Part shown: piece after piece, positions 12,565 through 23,413 of the stretch
How the letters are laid out: each line of letters begins with the position of its first letter
Position numbering within the stretch: position 1 is the first letter of the stretch
DNA from: Hymenolepis diminuta
Taxonomy: Eukaryota > Platyhelminthes > Cestoda > Cyclophyllidea > Hymenolepididae
NCBI GenBank assembly: GCA_900708905.1
Contig: CAADRB010000003.1
Coordinates: 2,098,810-2,162,809 of the forward strand
Reading direction: 5' to 3'
Length of the DNA stretch: 64,000 nt
Program-made: the position numbers and the translations under genes
The notes under the pieces: model-generated
Database searches by the model: none
The model's input: only the letters and a program-made list of their open reading frames with translations
What the model was told of the DNA's origin: nothing

Positions 12565-15229
12565 TGCGTGCGTAAAAAATGATAAAGAGGACTTTATTAT
12601 GGGAGTTGTTTTAACTCATTTAATCCCGATACGAACTCATACTAGCGTAAGCTTTATTAAATTAGTTTAATTAATCTGTGACCTTTGTTCTTTTTTAAAT
12701 ATTCATAGGCCACGTGGGATTTACGATCAAATAATAAAATATAGGTGAAATAAAAACAAATACAGAATTGAATGCTTTGCCAATTTAGCTTTAAAACTTC
12801 CTATGCAGGAATTACTCGACTCTTAATCGTTTGAGATGACGTTTCGTTTGGCATTGATTTGAGTCGTAACGGATAAGCTCCCTACTCCAAGGGATTTCAG
12901 TTTACTGGTTTATTCATTGGTAAATCAACGTAGAATTATGTTCAACTAAGTTGTCGTATGGGGAATATTTGTTTAATAGTGATAAGGATGTTTTCTTACA
13001 ATCAAGTGCTCGTTGCGTCTCTGCATTTCTCCTTAATATTAAAAATAATTTTATCGATTTTACGCCTTCTGAACTTATTGATTAAATTTCATTGTAATTT
13101 ATTTTCTACTTTGTCACTATTCATTTGTTGCTTTTTCTTTGGTCCAAACCTGCTAACCACAAGTACCAACGATAAAAGAGTATCTCTTTCATGCAACGCG
13201 CTCTTTTGCTCCTATTCCTAAATAATATTTCAATCATACCACAATTAGAGTGCAAAATTATCCATACCTTTGCTTTTGGTCAGGTGGAAAGGTTTCCTGC
13301 TGGAGTAATAACTTTAGCCCATATTAATGGCTACGAGAGAGAGGCTCAGTCTTCTCGGATGTAGCTATTGATGTCAGTACCGTTTTCATATGCTTCTGAA
13401 GGCCTTTATATATCCTATTTCTATCTCTTCCTCATCTAAAATCATTTCCTTGACTTTTCTTCCGTCTTTTACACATTTGTCTGTACAGGACTCTAATCTG
13501 GCGCATGACTTTGATTTTCCACCTTCCTTATGTGGTATTTCAAAAGAGAGGACTCTTTGAAATGCATGCGAAATAACTTTAAATAGCCCCGACATGAATA
13601 TCTAAAATGCAAAAGCCTTGTCACCTTTCAAGTGTAGTGATGGCATTTTATAAAATGAGACTAATTAATTTCACATTTATACTTATTACAGTACCACTGG
13701 GAGGCTGTGCTTGGGGACTTAAATTCGCACGTTATTTTCTCGCCTTTGTATCTTACTGCTGAGCTACTGTGGGTTAATAAGAATAATTTTGTCATACATT
13801 GCACATTTCATATTTATTACATTATATTTTCACTTTTTCATCTGTTTACCATACAAGCTGCAAATCTAGGTGGTTTAAGGTAAACTAACGGCTCTCTAAC
13901 TGTGAAAAGTAGGAGTGGCGAAAGCGCTCAATACTTTACGCTTGGTAGATTTCGGATTACGCTTTCTTCTGAATTTAAAAATGTTTATAAAATACGCGAT
14001 TAAAAATGCAAATGATTCAGCTCTTATAAATTGATTTTCGGCGTAATCTTTAATCAATCGGCTTCAAAGCTTGGCTTATTCGAATGGAACGCTTTCAAAT
14101 TTTCAAATGTTTTAAAGAGCCGTAAGAAAAAAGATGAATCAAAAGAAAGTTGAGCCATATTGAGAAATTTCGTTTCAAGAACGAAATTCGAAAATTTCAC
14201 TTTCCTCGTCCCTATGTAGATGTTATTCTGATGGGAATATATCTGCTTATCATTCTGATTCACTAGCTGAAATTAAAACTTTTGATGGAGATTGGAGTGA
14301 ATTTTATTGAAATTAGTCACCAAGATACTTCTTAGAATGTCAGATAGGCCTTTCTCCCATGAGAAATGCATCTAATAGAGGCGTACCAGTTAGTAAACCC
14401 ATATTTTGTCTGAAGTACCAGAACGGGCATTGCAATAGAGCAAAATTTACAAAAGTGCATGGCAGTTGGGTGTTTGAGTTAAGATAACAACTAACGGTCG
14501 GCAGATAACACCTAACAACAGCAACAACAGTTACCAGTTCGTAGCTGTTCGAGTAAGGGCTAACAACAATTGTGGAGCAGAACACCAAGAGTTGGTCAAA
14601 CTAAAATGTATTCGAGGATTGAAACGAGTGAGAGAGAGGGGAGCGTGCTGAGAAAGAGATGAGACGAATTGGAAGCGTAGGAGCCAGCAACTGACTGGAG
14701 TGCGTTACGTTTTGAGTTACATTTTCATATGAGTCGCTTGGGTAAGGCCGCGAGGCAACATGAGCGCAGATGTACTTTTAAGTGAAATGAGGCTGTTATA
14801 GAAAGGGGAGAATCGATAGACGCGTTTAGACATGACAGATAAGGGTTTTGCGTCACAGGAACATAAAAGACGTCACTGCGGCTGCGTGGGCGAAAACCGA
14901 AGTACTGACATAGAGAATGCGAATAAAGAGTAATTCTGGAAGTATATGGATAATCATCCTTCAACAGCTTGACCGCTAAGCAAAATGTACTATTGAGAAG
15001 GGGCGGCTCAGCTGACACGCATACTTGCTTAGTCTTGTGCAATGGAACTTGCACAGCACAGTGAGTAATTGGTTAGCCTAATTAGAAAAGTAAAACAGTG
15101 TAAATAAAATATCGAAAACTAATTCTCTCGCATGGGATTTTCAGAAACGGTGTAGGTAGCTGCAGAAATCAATTTAGTAACTCATTCAAATACAATTTTG
15201 ACACCACCCGCTACGTCTCAACACAGAAA

Positions 15230-15240
15230 GGGGGGGGGGG
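15230..15240. repeat. Poly-G run
   Basis: Eleven consecutive G bases on the plus strand, notable in such an AT-rich region. Confidence 0.9.
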
Positions 15241-17200
15241 ATGATGATACCCCTTCATGTGAAAGGAGAGTTAGCTTTGCTAGATTTACAACTCTAGCAC
15301 CAACTAGTACCATGAGTTAAAAACAAATTAGTGCAGTCATTAAGACCTTCACCAATGGTAAAAAAATTGTGGTGTGCCAGAGAGAATGGAGTTAGAAAGG
15401 TAAAACCTACTACCAAAAGGCTCAATATCTCAAAAGACAGCGAATGTGAAAGCGGGACCGACTAAAATAGAACGGATTAATTACAATTGAAATAAGGAGG
15501 CGATAGACCTTAACGACTCATTCCTCTTTGACTTCCTTGACTTCAACTTATGGGCAACATAACTGAGAAGCTGAATCAAACGGAAGATGTGAATAATTTC
15601 ATATCAATTTTAATTGGAGACGGAATCGAATTTCATTTTTCCTGAATAGACTGGATTTCTACGCTCATGTCTTAGAATGATATCTTTCCAATGCTAAATT
15701 CCACCATTTTGAGGAAGATTATTTATCCAATATATTCAGAGATATATAAGCGGTTGTACTTTCTGAATGATTAAGCTGTCGGCTAAGTTAAAAGTACTTC
15801 GCCTTTTCCTGTCTGATTTAAACAACTGTACTTATCTATATTGCAGCCTAAATTATAGTAACGGCCACGCATCATCATTTTCACATGATGATGAAGTGAA
15901 AATTTATCAAATTTTACAGGTTTGGACAAAAAGGGATGAAATATAAAGGGATAATTTCTGATATTAAACTACTATTATTTTTTGCCGCTCCTTGTAATAT
16001 TTCAACAGTTATATTTTTCTCTGGGTGGTAATATGACTATCCAAAAGGTGCAGACCGTATTTCTTTTATTTCAAAATTCACCCAAAGTTCATAGACACTA
16101 AAAACTGCAAACCCTCACACTTCTTTTTACGCAATTTGTTTTGAACTATCTTACTACGAAAAATTTCAATTCAAAACATTAGATCAGCATTTCTCCTTAC
16201 ATGTAAGCCGTCTTGATTTATCGTCATTATTTACTTATTTAGATAAATATCAAGACAACGGATCTTTTAGACTTCCACACCGGGCAGATACTTCCTTCTT
16301 ACATGATACTTGGATGCAGAATTGGAAGCTTATTCATTTCGTAATGCTTCTAGTAAGAAGACAAAGGTCAGTTCCTAATCACCAGTACGTCAATTCCACG
16401 TTAATACAATGGTAGTTCACAACATGGTCAGATCAACCAATACCCACAGATTGATCCAGTTTCCAACCAATCACATTCGACTGCAACTTACAGTTAAAGC
16501 TAATATAATTAATGAAAGTATAAAAGTATAAATAATGTTCCCTTTTAATCATTTGACGTCTTGGAGTACCACTCCAGTTTTCACTTATGGGTGTGAATCA
16601 AATGCAGCCTGGAGATATCAGTGAGCACCTAAATTATGTCGGTGGCGACCAAACATAATTTTAAACAGTATCAAGGCAGGCTTTAAATTACTAAAATTTA
16701 ACGTAATATGTAGATGATGACCTTAATTTATTAGGTTCATATCATCACTTAATGAGGATTTTAAATTTATGGCTGTCAAACAAACTATGCCATCTTCATC
16801 GGCCGCGATTAATGTTGTTTCATAGTTTCAGCATCGGCAATGAGCATGATAAAATAATTTTCTGCATTTCTTCGTAAATGGGTATTCCATCAATGACATT
16901 TCTTAATTCGAATTTCTTTTATACCATTTGAACATGGGATTTACAATCTTCAGTATGATATTTACTGAAGGGTGGAAAATATGAAATACGTAGATTTCGT
17001 TCAGAAAACTAAATATCTCAACAACGACCGAGATGCAATTGGCACAGTTGGCTTGAGAAAATTGAAGGGGCGATTAGATGACAGCTACACTAAATTTCGA
17101 GTTCCAAAACCAAATTATTTTCATAATTACCCACTTTACAAGCCAGTTTAAATTTATTTGAAGGAAAAAATTTCTTGTAAACCTGAAGCAACCAGAAATA

Positions 17201-17270
17201 GGTGGCAGCTGAACTCCCATCTTTAGATCTATGGAGCAGATAGTTGGTGGAAATCAACTAGATTTACATG
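17201..17270 (+). repeat. SINE-like repeat, copy 2
   Basis: It repeats the order of blocks seen at 5146-5206: GGTGGC, then CCATCTTTAGAT, then GCAGATAGTTGG, then GATTTACA. The B box is lost here, so this copy is truncated or decayed. Confidence 0.5.
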
Positions 17271-18860
17271 CTTTTTCTTCTAACAAGAATCACAAAATTA
17301 AATCTGTTATTGTGAGCCCTAAAAAGTTGTTATTTACGAATGGCCTAAAATATGATGCGAATTTTTAAATATGTTTGGTTTCGAGGGCATTTCATTGTGG
17401 ATGTTTAAAGCCTAATTCAGGAAAAGTAAATATCCATTCAAAACTCGTTCTTTTTGATAGAGAAATCACAACAATTCCTTTTGTGTGTACAAGGAAGTAG
17501 GATTTTATGGTGTGTGATTTAATTTCCTTCCTCTAATCGGCTTCTGAATATCTATTCATAATTGATTTAATGGTTGCTAAAAATACTTAAATTTTGTGAA
17601 AAATTTCAAGGGGCCTATTATTGCATAAAAGTGAAATATCCTAAGTTTTACAAATGAAAGATATACGAGGGTCCTTACTCAGATTTTCAAGCACCCATAT
17701 ATCAAATTAAGTTTAGCTAATTTGTGCATTTTCGGAGGCTGCTGAATTAATGAAGTTGGAAGGATTTGAAATAAAGGAATAAAGGAGATCTAGGCTTAAA
17801 ACACTTGATGTTACTCAAGATATAGGTGATATGTAAATTTCGAAAACGCCCAAGGAGACCATTTTGGTGAGAAAATATAAGCCTTTTATTTAGTCAAAGC
17901 GATACATATCGTAGCTCCAAGGGTGTGATTTTAATACGGTGAAAGGAAATTGTACATAAATATTCTGTATTGGTAAACAAGATAGAAGAGTAGCAGTATT
18001 CCGACGATAAGAGTCGTATTAAGGTGAATTGGAGTTAACATGCAGTTGAGTGGTTAGCAAAATCGCGTGAGACCCGATTCAGATTTCAAATTAATATTTT
18101 TACACACAATGAGGTCGGCTCGGAGCCAGTTTAGGTCACACAGAAATTATTTTGATGCATGAACATAAAAATCAGATCATATAAATAACGCATTAAACGT
18201 CCAGGGTTTGTCTCAGAGGGTTAAAAATATATTAATTACTATTTGAAGGCAAGGCAAGTTTGCAAAGCAGTTAATCACGCAGCCAAACTTTGAAATTTTG
18301 CTACTGACTGTTAGCTTTCATATGGCCCTCCCGAAATCAGGGCTGCTCTGTAGAATACAAAATGAAGAGAAAATAGAAACCCCTGAAATCTATATACGAT
18401 TATGATCTTCAAAATTAAACGTACAATTAGAAAATCAAACAGAAATTAAAACTTAATGCAAAAACATCAAAATGCTCAAAAATAAACATAAGTTTTCACA
18501 CGCCTCTCAAGTCAATGAGACCGAATTTGACAGTTACACTTCCTTTAATTCCATTTCGTATCATTTGTACAACCAATTAATAAATGAACTTAAAACAGTT
18601 ACAAGGAGTTAAAAATTAATGACATTAACTTAAATAGCCAGAGTGCGATTAAATTGCCGTCTGCTCTTAACAGATAGGTTTGTTCTTCATTTAATACCAA
18701 TTGGAATGTTATTTTACGAGCAGTAATTTCAAGCTGCCTTTTTCAAAGGCACAAAGGGTCATCGAGCTAATTAGATGAAAAATGAGGTAAAAACAACTTT
18801 AAAAATTTTCTATGGATCGCAGCATTTCAGGTTAAATATCCGGTGGCTGAAATGGGTGCG

Positions 18861-19175
18861 TGTTATAACGAGAATGTCTATCGGGCCACATCGATCGAAT
18901 AGATGGAATAAGTCAAGTCACTCGTATCGCCAGATCAGTTCGGAGGTGGCAGGCAGGTCACTCCAATTTATTAATTAGTAAATTAGGTTTATATACAAAA
19001 AATTTTTTCGTTAGATGTCAGTCATGTCTCGTTGTCGGAGTCTCGGCGTGATGATTGACACCTCTTTGGGTATCTATGTACAAACACGCGAACACACAGC
19101 GGGACTGCCCGTGGACACTATAGTGGGGATCTTATCGTCAGTCAATTATTTCTAACCGCTAGGTGATGATAGACA
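18861..19175 (-). mobile_element. LTR-like repeat, copy 2 (inverted relative to copy 1)
   Basis: Read on the minus strand, this segment follows the 1639-1926 copy block by block: the ATCATCACGC block, ACGAGACA-GACTGAC, TTTTGTATATAAACC, TTAATAAATTGG, GAACTGATCTG and TTCCATCTATTCGATC. The shared blocks make interspersed-repeat origin firm; LTR identity rests only on TG..CA edges and the TATA/AATAAA layout. Confidence 0.5.
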
Positions 19176-19689
19176 TCTGCGCATAGCATGACATCTGATA
19201 CTCTTATTGGAATATTTTTATAAATATAAGCAGTCTCAAGAATCGGTGGCTCTGAATTTTACAAAGGCAGCTCATAGCGTTTATTACACTACTTATGTAA
19301 TGCTCCTTTACAGTATTTGCGCTCGAACAGCTAGTTTCTGAATTCAATGCGTTTTGACAACTTGGCTTTTTCTTGATCATTTAAATGTCTTGAGATCTTT
19401 AAAGGGAAGTAAGTTTTCAGTCGCCTTTTAGTTTAACCGCTTTTTATTTATTATTATTTTATCTGCTGCCAAAATTGGTAGCTGGAGAATTGAAAAAAAA
19501 TGTTTTAAGATGTATTTGTTGTTTTTTGATTGATTAGTCAGTATCCCTCCCATCATTCCCTAGTTACAGATCGGATTATCTTCTCTCAGTTAACGAAATA
19601 CCAGACACTTTCTCAAATGCTTATAGTTTGAATGAAAGATAAATGTTTGATTGATGAAGATTCAAGTAGCCGTTGATCTCAGCTCTCCG

Positions 19690-21370
19690 GTTAAACACTA
19701 TGGTGAATTATTTAATTATCGACCAGTACAACCTGGTGCTACCTTAAACATTACAGAACTACCTAAAGATACAAACCTAACACTGAAGAACCAAGAAGAG
19801 CGAAAAGAAAATTGAATACTTTGAAAAGTTCCGGAGCTATGATTTACGGTCTGAATCTATTAAGTGGAGCGGACCATCACTAGATACCTACTTACTGAGA
19901 TTCTTTGGCGATTGTTGACAGTGCAGGTTCCTCCTACCCCGATCTTGGGCTGATGTTGAAGTATGAATCGACCCAAAGAACTGACTACCAAGGCCTTTTC
20001 TTTCTAGACACGGTGGTAAAATATTTTATATCGATGGTCCGTAAAAAGCTTAATTTATATATAAGTGATTTATTATCAGATATGCAACATGTATTTCGTG
20101 CTGAAATGTCCACAGAAAAGGCGATCTTTGTTGTAAGAATAGAAATTTAGAAAGCCATCAGCCGTTACTGTGGAACAGCATTAATCTTCGTTAACGTAAA
20201 GAGGGCCTTTGATTTATTATCCATTCCTGCGATTTTAACAGGACTGCATCAACTAAAGCTGCCTTGGAACATAGTCAACTGATTTTGATAACTCCTGGAT
20301 GTCCCTAAAAGCCACATAAAGGATGTCTCTGTGAAGAAAGAAGTCAGAAAGGGATCCAAAGAGGGCTCTATGTTCTTTAGCATTGTATTCCAACTTATAT
20401 TAAATAGGAAGTCTATACAATCTGCTAGGATTTGAAAGTTAGACTCTTGAATTCCGCAGGTTCCGAGTGGCCACTGGTAAATTTAGAATACGAAGATGAC
20501 TTGTCTCATTAATCATTCGATTGCACATGCTGAAAAACCTCTATGGAGATGCAAATTAATACTAGACAAAAATACCATAGAAATGGTGCATGAAAATAGT
20601 CTAAATGTACGTAGGTTCAGAACTGAAATGGTCATATCTTCAGTCAGATGAACACAGAATTTATCGACTGAGTTCCTATACATACACTGACTTTCCTATG
20701 TATTATAAATACCTAGCTGATGATCTAGTGATTCTCAAGTTAGTTCTATGATCGAAGGTACGTCCATTTAAATCTCGAGCAAAGTTGCTTGAAACATTCG
20801 TCGGGGCTGTTCATCTTTACGATTTGTCTAATTTTATCTATTGCTGACAGAAAAAGCTTCTTTGAGAAACCTCAACGCACAATTGCAGGATTGTAGGCTT
20901 AACCTCTGGGGCAAGTCTGTAAACAAAAGGCTATAAAATCGCTAAACTTTTATTGGATTCCCAAATATCGAAATTTGAAAAATCTAGATTTTTTCATACA
21001 AAGAGTTGGCTTAGGCAGCTCAATGCGGATATGAAGCAGGTGCTTGGTGAGAATGAGGGTCCAATTTGGATTCAGAATTTTAATAAGAAATCTATCTCAC
21101 GCTTACCAGAGCAATACATTCACAAGCAAAAGGTGTTAATAAAGTGGGAATAGTCTATATGGCGGCTCAGAGTCATCAACACTTTTCAACGCGTGTGAGA
21201 TGAGAAGACGCTGGCAAAACAGACTATCACCAAAATGCGGACGTTCTGCAAACTGACAGAATTTTTGCTCATTGGATGGTTGTTACGTGAATAGAGAATG
21301 GCGATGGAATCAATTGAAAAAATGCCACCCGGAATTTCAAGGTGGTAATGAGAAGTATTAGCTTAAAACG
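19690..21370 (+). mobile_element. Degenerate non-LTR (LINE) retrotransposon, copy 1
   Basis: Several plus-strand frames, broken by stops and shifts, read in order as a LINE reverse transcriptase: a fingers block with LDTVVKYF and later QHVFRAEMSTEKAIFVVR (about 20000-20140), FVNVKRAFDLLSIP with LPWNIVN (about 20185-20280), the GS-EGS block, an eroded YxDD box reading EYEDD (about 20488-20503), then the thumb/C-terminal region (IWIQNFNKKSISRLPEQ, about 21060-21115). The end carries a His-Pro-Glu/Phe tail like the one at 46.4 kb. The copy cannot encode a protein. The clade is not resolved. Confidence 0.8.
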
Positions 21371-22563
21371 TTATGAAAGGAAATTGAAATGCAGACAACT
21401 GATGATTTTACAGATCAGATGCAGCAAGACTTTGATTCTCGACTTACCCAAAAAAACTTTCTAATATTGCTTAAATCGCTTCTATTAACCCTTTTGTTTA
21501 AGCGCTCTCCATGCTTAAAGATTGAAGATTTTTTGCTCTGCCATGAATAATAATAATAACAATAACAATAAAGTATCCCGATGTGATTTATATGGTTTGT
21601 GCAGAGACCATTATCTTTATCCACGGCACTGGGTTACTTTAGAGATATCCAATTAGTGAATACGTTTATTACCTAACCTCCTGTAAATCTTCCCAAGCCC
21701 ATTAAAAGAAACCTAAGCAATACTTGACCTCGGGTAGACAAAAATCACCCTGGAGCCTCTTGCCTCTCCTTGTTGATTATAATTAACCTGTGGGTTTGGT
21801 CATCCATCCGTTTTGTATTTTGTATTAACACTTATCAGGTTACAATGTTCAGTTGGTGTCTATGCTAGCGATGGTTGCATGTATGATGTTTGGTTAAAAG
21901 TACTTTTGGCTTCCCCAGCTTATAAGTGGATTGTTCAAAACATAGCAATAAGTTCAATAATTGAATTCGTTTATCTGATATAAATCCCTCTATCAGTTAT
22001 AAAACTTCGATTGCTAGTGGTCACAAGTATTAGAAAACTTCACGATAGCCTTCGAAGAGATGACATTTTTATTTCTTTGATCCATTTTATTAAAAAACCG
22101 CATGCAAGACACAATTCAAATAGAGGCTTCCGATCTCCGATCTTGAAAACCGACACCTAGTGAGGTTGTCACCCAATCACCTTCAAAGCTAAGCTCCTAC
22201 CGAGCAGAACGCTCTCCAACATCCCAAAGCATGAAGGTCTTGAGAAACCCTAACTATCCATAGATTGTTGGTTTTTGCTATCGAAGTCATTAAATGTTAC
22301 GTCCCCCTCCCAACGGCAACATGATATTGTTGTTTTTATTCCAATTTAAGTACTCCCACCAAAATAATCATTAAGATAATACCATTTACTATTTTTTAAA
22401 CTTGCGACACACTAGAATACGGATATATTTACTACTTATTTGTATTTTGCATTATACAATACAAATCGAAATTATATTCAATACAAACAATTTTATCCTA
22501 TCTTTTTAAGGGAACCATTTGATAATGAAATATTCACCAATGCAAAGGTAAAGACAATCGAGT
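21371..22563. other. Intergenic stretch
   Basis: Between the LINE remnant and the small secreted gene I see only AT-rich sequence with a short AATAAC tandem run near 21546-21570. Confidence 0.5.
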
Positions 22564-22569
22564 TTTATT
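22564..22569 (-). terminator. Poly(A) signal of the small secreted-protein gene
   Basis: AATAAA on the minus strand, about 30 bases beyond the stop codon at 22597-22599. Confidence 0.65.
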
Positions 22570-22596
22570 TCAAGTTCAAATAATGGAAAGAAATAA

Positions 22597-23028
22597 TTAT
22601 GGAGCTAAAACAGGGTAATTGTAATCATCATAGTGAACTTTTAACGGGCTGAAGGTTGTTCGGGTATGAAGAGATGTGCTTTGAGTGGCGCCGGTACCTA
22701 ATTCTTGACTACTTTCCCATGTTACATGTCCTGTAGTTTCTTCCGATGATGCGGTAAATTCCGTGCTTTCCGCAACAGTCGCGAGAGTCTCCGAAGCACC
22801 CGTATTCAATGCGGAATGTCCTGGAGCCTCAGTCGTATTGTTGCATCTAATGAAATGATGTCTTACAAGACACCATTTGGCCGTTAATTTTCCAGATCCT
22901 CCATTGCTGAAAGTCCCTGTATAGACAGTCCTATCTGTCTCTCCTAAATCTGGATCCAAATCCTTCACAGGAACTGAATCCACATACGTAAGTAGAGCTA
23001 GAACTGTGCAGATTTCAAGAAGATGCAT
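22597..23028 (-). CDS. Small secreted Ser/Thr-rich protein, unknown function
   Basis: A single uninterrupted 143-codon frame. Residues 1-20 form a hydrophobic signal peptide (LLEICTVLALLTYVDSVP). The mature part has two cysteines (53 and 62) around WCLVRHHFIRC, two overlapping N-glycosylation sequons at 63-66 (NNTT), and a Ser/Thr/Gly-rich tail (about 65-128) likely to be O-glycosylated, ending in Asp/Tyr residues. I recognise no family. The gene call is strengthened by a TATA box about 35 bases upstream and an AATAAA about 30 bases after the stop. It lies 386 bp downstream of the HEATR1 stop on the same strand. It could be a tegument or excretory-secretory product, which is inference from composition only. 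Confidence 0.65.
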   Translation of the reverse strand: MHLLEICTVLALLTYVDSVPVKDLDPDLGETDRTVYTGTFSNGGSGKLTAKWCLVRHHFIRCNNTTEAPGHSALNTGASETLATVAESTEFTASSEETTGHVTWESSQELGTGATQSTSLHTRTTFSPLKVHYDDYNYPVLAP

Positions 23029-23060
23029 CGTTTGAATGGACTATGGCACACGGAATGCCT

Positions 23061-23070
23061 CTTTTATATA
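23061..23070 (-). promoter_or_regulatory. TATA box of the small secreted-protein gene
   Basis: The minus strand reads TATATAAAAG here, 33 bases upstream of the ATG at 23028, which would put the transcription start only a few bases before the start codon. Confidence 0.6.
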
Positions 23071-23413
23071 TATGAAATTCTATTCAGTCCAAAGTTCAAT
23101 GGATGTCTAGATTAGTAGCTTAACACCCCACACCAAGAGTGCGAATTCAAAACATTATACTTGACATTTAAAACAACCCCCAAAATCCACTACATCTGGT
23201 TGCGATGCTATAAAAAAACGCCGTATTAAACTCCAAAACATCAAATGCACCTATACACAGAATTGTTTAGTAAGAAATATGATCGATACAAATTGACTGT
23301 TGATCGGGAATTGGGGAAAAATTTGTGGCTCACTTAATCTCAATCTGTATGCACACACGCACATTTAAACATATTTACAAGGAAATAGTCAGAAGGAGGA
23401 AGATCGGATGGGC

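Larger units (their letters stand above)
12565..18860. other. Intergenic region
   Basis: No host gene recognised. Visible structure: a G homopolymer (15230-15240), a purine-rich tract (14620-15060), a 9-bp stem/6-base loop of CAT repeats (15870-15893), a second SINE-like copy (17201-17270) and a tRNA-like A/B-box pair near 18045-18090. Confidence 0.5.

Noticed and set aside
14725..15054. 109-codon minus-strand frame
   Set aside because: Low-information composition in a purine-rich tract; no family or gene signals.
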